Positions 24,649-33,345 of a DNA stretch of 64,000 bases are shown one piece after another. The DNA comes from Novosphingobium sp. Gsoil 351 (GTDB lineage Bacteria > Pseudomonadota > Alphaproteobacteria > Sphingomonadales > Sphingomonadaceae). The notes under the pieces were generated by a model. It searched no databases and was not told the DNA's origin. It worked only from the letters and a program-made list of their open reading frames with translations. The stretch spans positions 1,889,501 through 1,953,500 of the forward strand of contig NZ_CP046120.1 of the NCBI RefSeq assembly GCF_009707465.1, given 5' to 3'. Each line of letters opens with the position of its first letter. Position 1 is the first letter of the stretch. The translations under genes were made by a program, and so were the position numbers.

Positions 24649-26913
24649 ATGGCCGACGAGAGCAACGTCAAGTTCACCGAGCGCGAGGCGCTGTTCTTCC
24701 ATTCGACCGGGCGCCCGGGGAAGATCGAGATCATCGCGTCGAAGCCGATGGCGACGCAGCGCGACCTGAGCCTGGCCTATTCGCCCGGAGTCGCGGTTCC
24801 GGTCCTCGCCATCGCCGCCGATCCCGCCACCGCCTATGACTATACCGCCAAGGGCAACCTCGTCGCGGTGATCTCCAACGGCACCGCGATCCTCGGTCTG
24901 GGCAACCTCGGCGCGCTCGCCTCCAAGCCGGTGATGGAAGGCAAGGCGGTGCTATTCAAGCGCTTCGCCGACGTCGATTCGATCGACATCGAACTCGCCA
25001 CCGAAGACGCCGACGCGATCATCGAGGCGGTAACGCTGATGGAGCCCAGCTTCGGCGGGATCAACCTCGAGGACATCAAGGCGCCCGAGTGCTTCGTGAT
25101 CGAGCAGGCGCTCAAGGAACGCCTCAAGATTCCGGTGATGCACGACGACCAGCACGGCACCGCGATCATCTCCGCCGCCGGGCTGCTCAACGCCTGCTTC
25201 CTCACCGGCCGCAAGTTCGACGAGGTCAAGGTGGTGGTCAACGGCGCGGGCGCCGCGGCGATCGCCTGCACCGCGCTCATCAAGGCGATGGGTGTGCGCC
25301 ACGAGAACGTCATCATGTGCGATCGCTCGGGCGTGATCTATCGCGGGCGCGAGGGGATCGACCAGTTCAAGTCGGCGCACGCGGTCGATACCGACCGGCG
25401 GACGCTGGAAGAAGCGCTGGTCGGCGCCGACATCTTCCTCGGCCTCTCGGCCAAGGGCGCGCTCAAGCCCGAAATGATCGCCAAGATGGCCGATCAGCCG
25501 ATCATCTTCGCGATGGCCAACCCCGATCCCGAGATCACCCCGCCCGACGCCAAGGCCGCGCGGCCCGACTGCATCATCGCCACCGGGCGCTCGGACTATC
25601 CCAACCAGGTCAACAACGTCTTGGGTTTCCCCTTCATCTTCCGCGGCGCCCTCGACGTGCGGGCGACCGCGATCAACGACGAGATGAAAATCGCCGCCGC
25701 CCGCGCCATTGCCGAGCTGGCGCGCGAGCAGGTTCCCGAGGAGGTCGCCGCGGCCTATGGCGGGCTGACGATGCAGTTCGGGCGCGACTACATCATTCCC
25801 GCACCGTTCGATCCGCGACTGATGGAGGTGGTATCGTCCGCGGTCGCCAAGGGGGCGATGGATTCGGGCGTCGCGCAAAAGCCGATTCCGGACTTCGACG
25901 CCTACCGCCACAGTCTCAAGTCGCGGCTCAACCCGACCACCTCGGTGCTGACCCAGGTCTATGCCAAGGCGCGGCTCAACCCCAAGCGGGTGGTGTTCGC
26001 CGAGGCCGAGGACGAAGTGGTGCTGCGCGCGGCGATCCAGTTCAAGGAAGGCGGCTATGGCGAGCCGCTGCTGGTCGGGCGCGACGCGGCGGTCCGCGCC
26101 AAACTCCAGGAACTGGGGATCGAGCAGCCCAACAGTTTCGAGATCCACAATTCGGCGATCAGCCCGCACGTGCCCGCGATGATCGAAGTGCTCTACGAAC
26201 GGCTCCAGCGCCGTGGGTTCATGAAGCGCGACGTCAAGCGGATGGTCAACCAAGACCGCAACGTGTTTGCCTCGCTGCTGGTCAAGCTGGGCCACGCCGA
26301 CGCCATGATCACCGGGATCACGCGGCCGTTCGCGCAATCGATGCGCGAGATTCGCCAGGTGCTCGATCCGGTGCCAGGCAAAGTGCCGTTCGGCATCCAC
26401 CTGATGATCGGCAAGAACTACACGGTGTTCCTCGCCGATACGACGATCAACGAGCGGCCGTCGTCCGCGGACCTGGCGGAGATCGCGAAGGGCACCGCCG
26501 AAGTGGCCAAGAAGCTGGGCCACGAACCGCGCGTCGCATTCCTCAGCTATTCGACCTTCGGCAACCCGCCGGGGCGCTGGCTCGAGAACATCCGCGAAGC
26601 GGTGGCGCTGCTCGACGCCGATCCGCCGGGGTTCGAATATGAAGGCGAAATGGCCCCCGACGCCGCGCTCAACCCCGCGACGATGGCCAAGTACCCGTTC
26701 ATGCGGCTCTCGGCCCCGGCGAACGTGCTGGTGATGCCGGGGCTGCAATCGGCCAACCTGTCGGCCAAGCTGCTGCGCGAACTGGCCGGCAACGCCACCA
26801 TCGGGCCGATGCTGGTGGGAATGGAAAAGCCGGTCCAGATCGCGGCGATGAACTCCAACGCGAGCGACATCTTGACGCTGGCGGTGCTCGCGGCGGCGGA
26901 GGTGATGGGCTAG
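24649..26913 (+). CDS. maeB: NADP-dependent malic enzyme with phosphotransacetylase-like domain
   Basis: A 754-residue MaeB-type enzyme that converts malate to pyruvate and CO2. The malic part (about 1-430) has SLAYSPGVAVP, NGTAILGLGNLGALA, the catalytic region IPVMHDDQHGTAII, the nucleotide motif VVNGAGAAAIA and the metal-binding FAMANPDPEITP. The C-terminal part (about 430-754) is homologous to phosphate acetyltransferase; in such hybrid enzymes it is usually regulatory (acetyl-CoA sensing) rather than catalytic. ATG 24649 fits the typical MaeB N-terminus (TEREALFFHSTGRPGKIE). The gene is monocistronic as far as visible. Confidence 0.95.
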   Translation: MADESNVKFTEREALFFHSTGRPGKIEIIASKPMATQRDLSLAYSPGVAVPVLAIAADPATAYDYTAKGNLVAVISNGTAILGLGNLGALASKPVMEGKAVLFKRFADVDSIDIELATEDADAIIEAVTLMEPSFGGINLEDIKAPECFVIEQALKERLKIPVMHDDQHGTAIISAAGLLNACFLTGRKFDEVKVVVNGAGAAAIACTALIKAMGVRHENVIMCDRSGVIYRGREGIDQFKSAHAVDTDRRTLEEALVGADIFLGLSAKGALKPEMIAKMADQPIIFAMANPDPEITPPDAKAARPDCIIATGRSDYPNQVNNVLGFPFIFRGALDVRATAINDEMKIAAARAIAELAREQVPEEVAAAYGGLTMQFGRDYIIPAPFDPRLMEVVSSAVAKGAMDSGVAQKPIPDFDAYRHSLKSRLNPTTSVLTQVYAKARLNPKRVVFAEAEDEVVLRAAIQFKEGGYGEPLLVGRDAAVRAKLQELGIEQPNSFEIHNSAISPHVPAMIEVLYERLQRRGFMKRDVKRMVNQDRNVFASLLVKLGHADAMITGITRPFAQSMREIRQVLDPVPGKVPFGIHLMIGKNYTVFLADTTINERPSSADLAEIAKGTAEVAKKLGHEPRVAFLSYSTFGNPPGRWLENIREAVALLDADPPGFEYEGEMAPDAALNPATMAKYPFMRLSAPANVLVMPGLQSANLSAKLLRELAGNATIGPMLVGMEKPVQIAAMNSNASDILTLAVLAAAEVMG

Positions 26914-26914
26914 A

Positions 26915-28003
26915 CTAGCCTCCCACTCGCGTCATTCGGGCAGCAAGGTCGACCAGCGAGGGGACGAGACGGGCGACGGTGACCAAAGCTCCGGCGCTGG
27001 TCGGTCGTTCGCCGAGACCCGCGATCATCCGCGCAACCCCGATCGGCAGTTCAATCTGGTAGGCAAAGCGAGACTGCCAGTCCGCCGCGGCCCCAGCTCC
27101 GCCGCGCCGCCAGGCCTCGGTCGCGCTGACGCCACTGGCCAGCGCGATGCCCATGCCCTCGCCCGCGAGGCTGGGGATCACCCCCGCCTGATCGCCGAGC
27201 CGGAACAGACCCGCGCGGCCCTCACGCAGCCGCCAGCCGTAAGGGACGTTCGCGATGGCATCGATCGGCTCGCTTCCATCGCGCCAGGCCAGCCGCTCGC
27301 CCAGCGCGGGGCATTCCTCGCCCAGCGCGGCGAGCAGCCGTTCCGGATCGCCGGCCTCGTTCAGCCGCGAGCGGTGGACCGCCATGCACACGTTGGCGCT
27401 GCCGTCTTCCTGCAGCGCGATCCCGCAATAGCCGCGATCGAACAGGTGCAGCTCGATCGCGTCGCCGATCAGCCGCGCCAGCCCCGGCGCGGCGGCGATC
27501 CGCACGCGCAGGCCCAGCGTGGGATCGCTGCCGCGCGCCTCGGCCGGGCGGGCAAGGCCGCGGACGTCGTGCTTGCCGCTGGCGAGGAACAACGCATCGG
27601 GGCGCAATTCGCTGCCGTCATCGAGCCGGACCGCGTCCTCGATCGCGCGCACCGCAACGCCGCGTTCAATCCGCGCGCCCGCTGCCCCCGCGGCCGCGAG
27701 CAGGACCGTGTCGAGCTTGCGGCGCGAGACCGAGCGAGCGGGGCGCGGCAATCGGGCTTCGGTTTGGCGTGACCCGGCAAACAGCCGCACCCGCGTCGTC
27801 GCGATGGGGTTTAGCGTATCCGCCTCGACCCCGAGCCCCGCCAGCGTCTCGAGCGTGCGCCAACTGAGGAACCCGCCGCACAGCGCATCGGCGGTTTCGC
27901 GGCTACGCTCGATCAGCAGCGGTCGCTCGCCCGCGCGGGCCAAGCCGATCGCCGCCGCCGCGCCGGCCGGACCCCCGCCGACGATCAGCAACGGCGGGTT
28001 CAC
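26915..28003 (-). CDS. FAD-dependent monooxygenase/reductase of a phenolic-lipid operon (SrsC-like)
   Basis: A 362-residue flavoprotein of the PHBH/geranylgeranyl-reductase superfamily, with the FAD motif LLIVGGGPAGAAAAIGLARAG in outline at the N-terminus, a mid-protein ASGKHDVRG segment and the C-terminal FAD motif GLFRLGDQAGVIPSLAGEGM. Start GTG 28003 overlaps the methyltransferase stop (GTGA), so translation is coupled. By position after a type III polyketide synthase and a methyltransferase, it corresponds to SrsC of Streptomyces griseus, which hydroxylates methylated alkylresorcinols toward quinones. That functional match is by gene context, not by a specific residue. Confidence 0.85.
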   Translation of the reverse strand: MNPPLLIVGGGPAGAAAAIGLARAGERPLLIERSRETADALCGGFLSWRTLETLAGLGVEADTLNPIATTRVRLFAGSRQTEARLPRPARSVSRRKLDTVLLAAAGAAGARIERGVAVRAIEDAVRLDDGSELRPDALFLASGKHDVRGLARPAEARGSDPTLGLRVRIAAAPGLARLIGDAIELHLFDRGYCGIALQEDGSANVCMAVHRSRLNEAGDPERLLAALGEECPALGERLAWRDGSEPIDAIANVPYGWRLREGRAGLFRLGDQAGVIPSLAGEGMGIALASGVSATEAWRRGGAGAAADWQSRFAYQIELPIGVARMIAGLGERPTSAGALVTVARLVPSLVDLAARMTRVGG

Positions 28004-28695
28004 GCCTTGAGCTTCTCGACGCACAGCCGGAACGGAAACGCGCGGAAGACCCGCGCGGTCACACCGGCCTCGGCCAGGATCGGCCCCCATTCGCCGGGGC
28101 GATAGCTGCGCGCGATCGACAGGGTGCCGTCGTGGCGGACGATCCGGTGCCAGCCGAACAGCGTCGCCAGCAGCGGGAACCCGCTGTGGGCGAAGCGGTG
28201 GCGGTGGAGATCGTTGATCAGCCAGCCGCTGCGCGCATGGCGGTCCATGAAGCGCAGGAAATCGACGAGCTGGTCGTGGGTCATGTGGTGCGCGACGAGG
28301 CTGGAGATCACGACATCCCATGGCTCGCTCGCCAGATCGGCGTAGTCTCCGGTCACCCAGCGGATCGTCATGTCCGGGGGCGTATGGGCGCGCGCCGCCA
28401 GTTCGCTGCGCGGGTTGAGATCGACCCCGACGAGTTCGACCGCGTGGCCCTTGCGCCCTGCCCAGCGCGCGATCCGGCGGAGCATGTCGCCATCGCCGAA
28501 CCCGACATCGAGCACGCGCAGCGGTCCGCCGCGATGCCGCGCAAACACGCGCGCAAGGAACGCCAAAGTCGGCCGTGCCGCCATCGTCACCACGTTGACC
28601 TTGGCCAGATCCCCCACCACCGCCGCATACGTGGCGGCGTCGAGATCGTCGGCGTCCATCAGCTCTTCGGCGATGGCGCGCTCCGTGAGATTCAC
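28000..28695 (-). CDS. SAM-dependent methyltransferase of the phenolic-lipid operon (SrsB-like position)
   Basis: A 231-residue class I methyltransferase. Motif I is VLDVGFGDGDML, followed by the acidic VGVDLNPRS, the motif WDVVISSLVAHHM and the post-motif WLINDLHRHRFAH. The N-terminal helix region is ERAIAEELMDADDLD. It starts with GTG 28695, overlapping the polyketide synthase stop by GTGA, and ends overlapping the flavoprotein start. The tight coupling of three genes suggests it methylates the polyketide product (O- or C-methylation of an alkylresorcinol or pyrone). I cannot tell the position of methylation from sequence. Confidence 0.87.
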   Translation of the reverse strand: MNLTERAIAEELMDADDLDAATYAAVVGDLAKVNVVTMAARPTLAFLARVFARHRGGPLRVLDVGFGDGDMLRRIARWAGRKGHAVELVGVDLNPRSELAARAHTPPDMTIRWVTGDYADLASEPWDVVISSLVAHHMTHDQLVDFLRFMDRHARSGWLINDLHRHRFAHSGFPLLATLFGWHRIVRHDGTLSIARSYRPGEWGPILAEAGVTARVFRAFPFRLCVEKLKA

Positions 28696-29723
28696 GGCGC
28701 CGACCGGAAGCGGATGCCCTCCGCGGCGAGGCCCGGGCCGAACGCCAGCGCAACGCCCGATCCGATCCGGGATCCCCGCAGCAGCCGCTCGAGCGCGAAC
28801 ATCAGCGTCGCCGACGACATGTTGCCGACATCCTCCAGGACCCCGCGCGATACCGCCAGCGCCTCGCGCGGCAGATGCAGCGCGCGTTCCACCGCGTCGA
28901 GGATCGAGCGACCCCCGGCGTGGACCGCCCAGCCATCGACTTGCGCCGGATCGCGCCCGCCGGTCGCCGCCAGCGCGAATTCGGGATCGGCGAGTCCCGC
29001 CGCAATCCGCGCCGGAACTTCTCCCGACAGGTGCATGGCGAAACCGCGGTCGGTGATGTCCCAGCGGATCAGCTCGGCGCTGTCCGGCAAAGTCGTGGCG
29101 AAGGGCGCTTCGAGCGCGAAGCCCGAGGGTTCTGCGGTGACCAGCGCCGCCGCCGCGCCGTCGCCGAACTGGAGCATCGCCAGCAGCGGCTCGAGTTCGG
29201 TCGCTTCCTGCAAGTGCAGCGTCGAAAGCTCGACGGTGACCACCAGCACCCGCGCCGCGGGATCGGAGCGGACGATGTGGCGCGCGCTGCGCAGCGCGGC
29301 GACCGCCGCGTAGCAGCCCATGAACCCGACCAGCAGCCGCTCTACGCTCGGCGCCAGCCCCAGCCGCCGCGCGACGATCTGGTCGATTCCCGGCGCGACG
29401 AACCCGGTGCAACTTGCCACCACCAGGTGGGTGATCGTGCCCAGGTCGGTTCGCGCAGCCAGCGCCGCGATCGCCTCAAGCGCGAGTTCCGGCGCGGCTT
29501 GCGCGTAAAGCTGCATCCGCGCGCCGGTGCCGGGCAGCGGGGTGGCGGCGTAGAAACCGCTGGCGTCGACCGGACTGCCGCCATCGTGACCCACCGGCAG
29601 GATCGACCAGCGATGTCCGATTCCCGATCGCGCCGCCATCCGGTCGAACAGCGGCCGCCGCCGATCGCTCAACTGCGCCCGGGCCCAGTCGATGAAAGCG
29701 TTATGGATGTCATGACCCGGCAC
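28692..29723 (-). CDS. Type III polyketide synthase
   Basis: A chalcone-synthase-like enzyme that extends an acyl-CoA with malonyl units. Numbered from GTG 29723 (343 residues), the triad is complete: Cys105 in VVASCTGFV, His268 in GWAVHAGG and Asn301 in EDVGNMSS; the C-terminal GVALAFGPGLAAEG is typical. However, the frame stays homologous upstream of the GTG: CYLNAVGTAVPGHD is the normal start of the fold, and residues back to about 29762 fit it. No ATG, GTG or TTG is available there, only an ATT. So the true start may be non-standard or the GTG product is slightly short. It heads a GTGA-coupled operon with a methyltransferase and a flavoprotein. Confidence 0.93.
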   Translation of the reverse strand: MPGHDIHNAFIDWARAQLSDRRRPLFDRMAARSGIGHRWSILPVGHDGGSPVDASGFYAATPLPGTGARMQLYAQAAPELALEAIAALAARTDLGTITHLVVASCTGFVAPGIDQIVARRLGLAPSVERLLVGFMGCYAAVAALRSARHIVRSDPAARVLVVTVELSTLHLQEATELEPLLAMLQFGDGAAAALVTAEPSGFALEAPFATTLPDSAELIRWDITDRGFAMHLSGEVPARIAAGLADPEFALAATGGRDPAQVDGWAVHAGGRSILDAVERALHLPREALAVSRGVLEDVGNMSSATLMFALERLLRGSRIGSGVALAFGPGLAAEGIRFRSAP

Positions 29724-29844
29724 CGCCGTGCCGACCGCATTGAGATAGCAGGGGGAAGAATCGGAAACGGCAATGGCCTAGAAAACGAGGGAACCTGCTA
29801 TTTGTGCTCCCGCGACGTGCGGTTCAAGCCCCCGCGCCCGCCGG

Positions 29845-30618
29845 TCATCCCCAGGCGCGGTAGACGCCATAGGCGCTGGTCAGGGTCAGCACGATACCGA
29901 CCAGGATCAGCATCGCCTTGGCCGGAATCCGCTTGGCCGCGAAGGCGCCGAACGGGGCTGCGGCGATGCCGCCGATCAGCAGGCCCAACGTCGCTCCGGC
30001 GAGGTCGGCGAAGCCCAGGTTCCAGATGAAGGTGGCCGAGACCGCCACCGTCAGGAAGAACTCGGCGGCGCTGACCGTGCCGACGACCTTGCGTGGGTCG
30101 GCGCCCTGGAACAACAGGTTCGAGGTCACCACCGGTCCCCAGCCCCCCCCGCCCGCGGCATCGAGGAAGCCGCCGACCAGGCCCAGCGGCGCGACGAACC
30201 TGGCCTCCTTGATCTTGGGCGGATACAGGATCCCGCGCACCAGAAGATAGAGCCCGATTCCCGTGAGATAGAGCAGCACGAACGGCTTCACGAAATCCGC
30301 GTTCTGCTTGAACAGCAGGGATAGCAGATAAGCGCCGGCGCACCCGCCGATCACGCCCGGAATGGCGAGCCGGACGAACAGTTTGCCATCGATGTTGCGG
30401 TGGAGCAGGTGGCTGATCCCCGAGACGCCGGTGGTGAAGCATTCGACCACGTGGACCCGCTGCGACGCGAGCGCCGGGGGCACGCCCATCACGCCGACCA
30501 GAAGGGTGTTCGAAATCACCCCGAACGCCATCCCCAAGGCGCCGTCGACCAATTGCGCCGCGAAGCCGACCGCGATGAACGGGAGCAGCGCCGAGAGGTC
30601 GAACGCCCCGAAATCCAT
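29845..30618 (-). CDS. TSUP family anion transporter (TauE/SafE type)
   Basis: A 257-residue inner-membrane protein with about eight helices and the two-fold repeat of the TSUP family: GFAAQLVDGALGMAFGV near the N-terminus and GLVGGFLDAAGGGGWGPV near residue 150, each with the Gly-rich turn typical of TauE/SafE. The family moves sulfite, sulfonates or related small anions; the substrate here is unknown. ATG 30618 follows GGGGAG at suitable distance; GTG 30621 in the same frame is also possible. It lies 121 bases upstream of the polyketide synthase operon on the same strand, but the gap does not suggest a shared function. Confidence 0.9.
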   Translation of the reverse strand: MDFGAFDLSALLPFIAVGFAAQLVDGALGMAFGVISNTLLVGVMGVPPALASQRVHVVECFTTGVSGISHLLHRNIDGKLFVRLAIPGVIGGCAGAYLLSLLFKQNADFVKPFVLLYLTGIGLYLLVRGILYPPKIKEARFVAPLGLVGGFLDAAGGGGWGPVVTSNLLFQGADPRKVVGTVSAAEFFLTVAVSATFIWNLGFADLAGATLGLLIGGIAAAPFGAFAAKRIPAKAMLILVGIVLTLTSAYGVYRAWG

Positions 30619-30750
30619 CACATGCGCTCCCCGTCAGGTCTACTGGAGCGGTAGAGATGAGTGGGGGGCGAGGCGAGCAAGAATCTCGGACCCGCGACGA
30701 AGCGAAACTTTCGCGAGCCAGAGCCTATGCTGGAGCCGCAGCCAAAGCCG

Positions 30751-31143
30751 TCAGCGCACCAGCACCGCGGCGCGCTGCCAGGCAAAGCTCGTCGACAGCG
30801 CGCAGCGCGCGGTGGCCACCGAGACCAGCACGTCGCCGCCCTCGCGATGCCAGCGGAACGGCAGGTAATACCGCGCGAAGCCGCCGTTCGAGGCGGCGCG
30901 GATCGTCCAGTCGAGCGGCTTCATGTCCCCGTTGGCCAAGACCATCCGCCCCGCCGCGCCCGAACCAAGGCCCGACGCGGCGATGCGGTAGAACTGGCCG
31001 TTGCCGATCACGCGCAGCACGCAGTCCCCGTCTTTCGCCCGCGCGACCTCGGACCAGCCGGAATCGACGGGTTCGGCTGCCGAAGCAGTTGCGCCAGCGA
31101 GTGACGAGGCAAGGATCGAAGCGATGGCGAAGAGTTTGAACAT
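30751..31143 (-). CDS. Secreted protein with signal peptide, unknown
   Basis: A 130-residue protein with a cleavable signal peptide (hydrophobic 3-20, cleavage near ASA-AEP at 21-23), so it is exported to the periplasm or outside. Two Cys residues in the mature part (in DGDCVLRV and TARCALS) could form one disulfide. The remainder is predicted beta-rich with Trp residues. GGAG lies nine bases before ATG 31143. I do not recognise the family. It stands alone between ribA and the TSUP gene. Confidence 0.7.
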   Translation of the reverse strand: MFKLFAIASILASSLAGATASAAEPVDSGWSEVARAKDGDCVLRVIGNGQFYRIAASGLGSGAAGRMVLANGDMKPLDWTIRAASNGGFARYYLPFRWHREGGDVLVSVATARCALSTSFAWQRAAVLVR

Positions 31144-31240
31144 GGCTCGGTTCTCCACGACTGGCCAGCGGGCGGCCATGCTATCCGATCCTCGATCGGC
31201 CCGCCGCCCCTCGTGCGCCGGCGCTCCAAATCGGGACGGA

Positions 31241-32308
31241 TCAGCCCAGGAGATGCCCCGAACGATCGCGCTTGGTCGCGAGGTAGCGGCGGTTGTGCGG
31301 GTTGGCGGGGAGCGCGTGGGGCACCCGCTCCACCACCGTCACGCCCGCCCCCTCGAGCGCCGCGACCTTGGCGGGGTTGTTGGTGAGCAACCGGATCGGT
31401 CCCGCGCCGAGCAGCTCGAGCATCCGCGCGGCGACGGGGAAATCGCGCGCCTCGGTGGGCAGGCCAAGCCGCTCGTTGGCGTCGACGGTGTCGAAGCCCT
31501 GGTCCTGAAGTTGATAGGCGCGCAACTTGTTGATCAGGCCAATGCCCCGGCCTTCCTGGCGCAAATAAAGCAGCACGCCCCAGCCGGAGTCCTGGCGGGC
31601 TTCCTCGGCCATCGCGTGCAGCGCGGCGTCGAGCTGCGGCCCGCAATCGCACTTCAGGCTGCCGAGGACGTCGCCGGTCAGGCATTCGGAATGGAGCCGA
31701 ACCAACGGGACGCGTTCGGACGACTGCCGGCCGATCACCAGCGCTACGTGCTCGCGCAGATCGTCGCGGGCGCGGAACGCAACGATCTCGGCCTCCTCCA
31801 GCGCTTCGACCGGGAGCCGGGCCCGCGACTGTATGGTCAGCGCGGCGGGGGCCTTCCACGCGGTGAGATCGGCGGCGGACACCTCCTGCGCCTCGTCCGC
31901 TTCGGACACGACCAGGAATGCGGGCAGAATTCCCGCCAGCCGGGCCAGCTCCATCGCCGCCGCGGCCGCCTCGCGCGCGGCGATCGGCTCGGCGAGGAAC
32001 GGTCCCTTGAGCGGATAGCGCAAATCGAGCGCGGGATCGGCAATGGCCCGGGCGAGGTCGAGCGTGAAAGGTTCGGGACCGCGGATCAACACCGGCGCGT
32101 GGGGTGCGGCGGCGGCGCGCTGGTTGGCCAGCTTGAGCGTGACCGCGCGCGCGTCCGAGATCAGCAGCCGCGAAGCATCCAGCCCCGGCTCGGCGAAGGC
32201 AGTCTCGGCGGGCAACAGATCGAGCGCGCCATCGCCGCCCATCGTCCGGATCGCCCAGCCGTGACGCAGCGCATCGAGCGCCCGCGCGACACGACGCGTC
32301 GCACTCAC
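31241..32308 (-). CDS. ribA: GTP cyclohydrolase II
   Basis: A 355-residue RibA for the first step of riboflavin synthesis, opening GTP to a diaminopyrimidine. The C-terminal 200 residues hold the zinc site [17 protein letters not shown], the catalytic [11 protein letters not shown], and GLPTEARDF followed by LLTNNPAKV. The N-terminal 150 residues are an extra domain found in alphaproteobacterial RibA proteins; it does not carry the acidic metal-binding motif of DHBP synthase and has no proven role. GTG 32308 overlaps the xthA stop (GTGA), so the two genes are translated together although their functions differ. Confidence 0.93.
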   Translation of the reverse strand: MSATRRVARALDALRHGWAIRTMGGDGALDLLPAETAFAEPGLDASRLLISDARAVTLKLANQRAAAAPHAPVLIRGPEPFTLDLARAIADPALDLRYPLKGPFLAEPIAAREAAAAAMELARLAGILPAFLVVSEADEAQEVSAADLTAWKAPAALTIQSRARLPVEALEEAEIVAFRARDDLREHVALVIGRQSSERVPLVRLHSECLTGDVLGSLKCDCGPQLDAALHAMAEEARQDSGWGVLLYLRQEGRGIGLINKLRAYQLQDQGFDTVDANERLGLPTEARDFPVAARMLELLGAGPIRLLTNNPAKVAALEGAGVTVVERVPHALPANPHNRRYLATKRDRSGHLLG

Positions 32309-33087
32309 AGATCGAACTCGGTGATCAGCGGCACGTGGTCCGAGGGCTGGTCCCAATTCCGGGTTTCCTCGACCACGCGATGCGCGGTCATCTGGCGCGC
32401 CAGTTCAGGCGAGGCCCACGCGTGGTCGAGCCGCCGGCCCTGGTCCTTTTGCCGCCACCACGAGCGATAGCTCCACCACGAGTAGCTGCGTCCGGGCGCG
32501 GGGATGTGCTCGCGCCCCAGATCGACCCAGCCGTGGGCATCGCGAAACCGGGCGAGCGTTTCGACTTCCTGCGGGGTGTGGCTGACCACCTTGAGCAGCG
32601 CCTTGTGATCGTAAACGTCGCAATCGAGCGGGGCGATGTTGAAATCGCCGACGATCAGCGTCGGGCGATCGAGCTTGTCCGCCCAGCGGGTCATCCGTTC
32701 GAGGAAATCGAGCTTCTGGCCGAATTTCGCGTTGACCTCGCGATCGGGAATGTCGCCGCCCGCGGGGATATAAACGTTCTCGAGGATCAGCTTGCCCGCA
32801 ACCTCGACCCCGATATGGCGGGCCTCGCCGTTGTCCTGCCAGTCGTGACGGCCCAGTTCCTTCAGCGGCAGGCGGCTGACCGTGGCGACGCCGTGGTAGC
32901 CCTTCTGTCCGTGGACCGCGCTGTGGCCATAGCCCAGCGCTGCAAAGGCTTCATAGGGGAACTGCTCCGCGCGGCACTTGATCTCCTGCAGGCACAACAC
33001 ATCGGGCGCCTGCTCGGTGAGAAACCGCGCGACCTGATCGATCCGCAGACGGACCGAGTTGATGTTCCAGGTGGCGACGGAGATCAT
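32305..33087 (-). CDS. xthA: Exodeoxyribonuclease III
   Basis: A 260-residue exonuclease III/AP endonuclease. It has the standard blocks: [11 protein letters not shown] (metal Asn), LQEIKC (metal Glu), the YIPAGGD loop, the central [14 protein letters not shown] (Asp/Asn pair), the RSYSWWSYR element and the catalytic SDHVPL His at the end. It removes 3' blocks and cuts abasic sites in base-excision repair. ATG 33087 starts directly at the fold. It heads a two-gene unit with ribA, whose GTG overlaps its stop codon. Confidence 0.96.
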   Translation of the reverse strand: MISVATWNINSVRLRIDQVARFLTEQAPDVLCLQEIKCRAEQFPYEAFAALGYGHSAVHGQKGYHGVATVSRLPLKELGRHDWQDNGEARHIGVEVAGKLILENVYIPAGGDIPDREVNAKFGQKLDFLERMTRWADKLDRPTLIVGDFNIAPLDCDVYDHKALLKVVSHTPQEVETLARFRDAHGWVDLGREHIPAPGRSYSWWSYRSWWRQKDQGRRLDHAWASPELARQMTAHRVVEETRNWDQPSDHVPLITEFDL

Positions 33088-33115
33088 GGCTCAGCGGTTA
33101 GCGTGTCGCCGCGAC

Positions 33116-33155
33116 AAAAGAAAACCCCCACTCCGGGGGCATTGGAGCGGGGGTT
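33116..33155 (-). terminator. Rho-independent terminator (minus strand)
   Basis: A stem of 12 bp with one mismatch (33123-33134 with 33144-33155) is followed on the minus strand by a run of TTTT-C-TTTT (33124-33116). It would end transcription coming from the lolA-like gene, or from a short RNA starting in the gap before it. Confidence 0.85.
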
Positions 33156-33240
33156 CCTTTGCGTTCGTCACGCTTTTGACCCGGACGACTGTTTGAGAGG
33201 TCTGGGCAACAGGGGGGAAACCCGCCTCGACCGTCCGTGT
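33116..33240 (-). ncRNA. Possible small RNA in the lolA-xthA gap
   Basis: The gap 33156-33345 holds no gene. On the minus strand it has TTGCGC (about 33276) and TAGATA (about 33249) spaced 17 bases, a weak promoter match, then a transcript of about 120 nt that ends at a strong terminator. The RNA would have GGACG/CGTCC able to close a stem around a C-rich loop (CCCCCC), a feature seen in many alphaproteobacterial regulatory RNAs. No Rfam family is recognised. It could equally be just the 3' untranslated region of the lolA-like mRNA. Confidence 0.28.
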
Positions 33241-33345
33241 CCTGGACTATCTAGGGACTGGGCGCTTGCTGCGCAATGAACGGGCTCGTTAGGATTGTCG
33301 CAGTTTGTCGCAAGTTCCGCACGTTCGCGGACGAGCCGTTGCCCC

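Noticed and set aside
24952..26748. Long open frame antisense to maeB
   Set aside because: MaeB is unmistakable; the antisense translation is His/Arg-rich and without domains.
33123..33155. Hairpin read as a plus-strand terminator
   Set aside because: The T run is on the minus-strand side only and all adjacent genes are on the minus strand.
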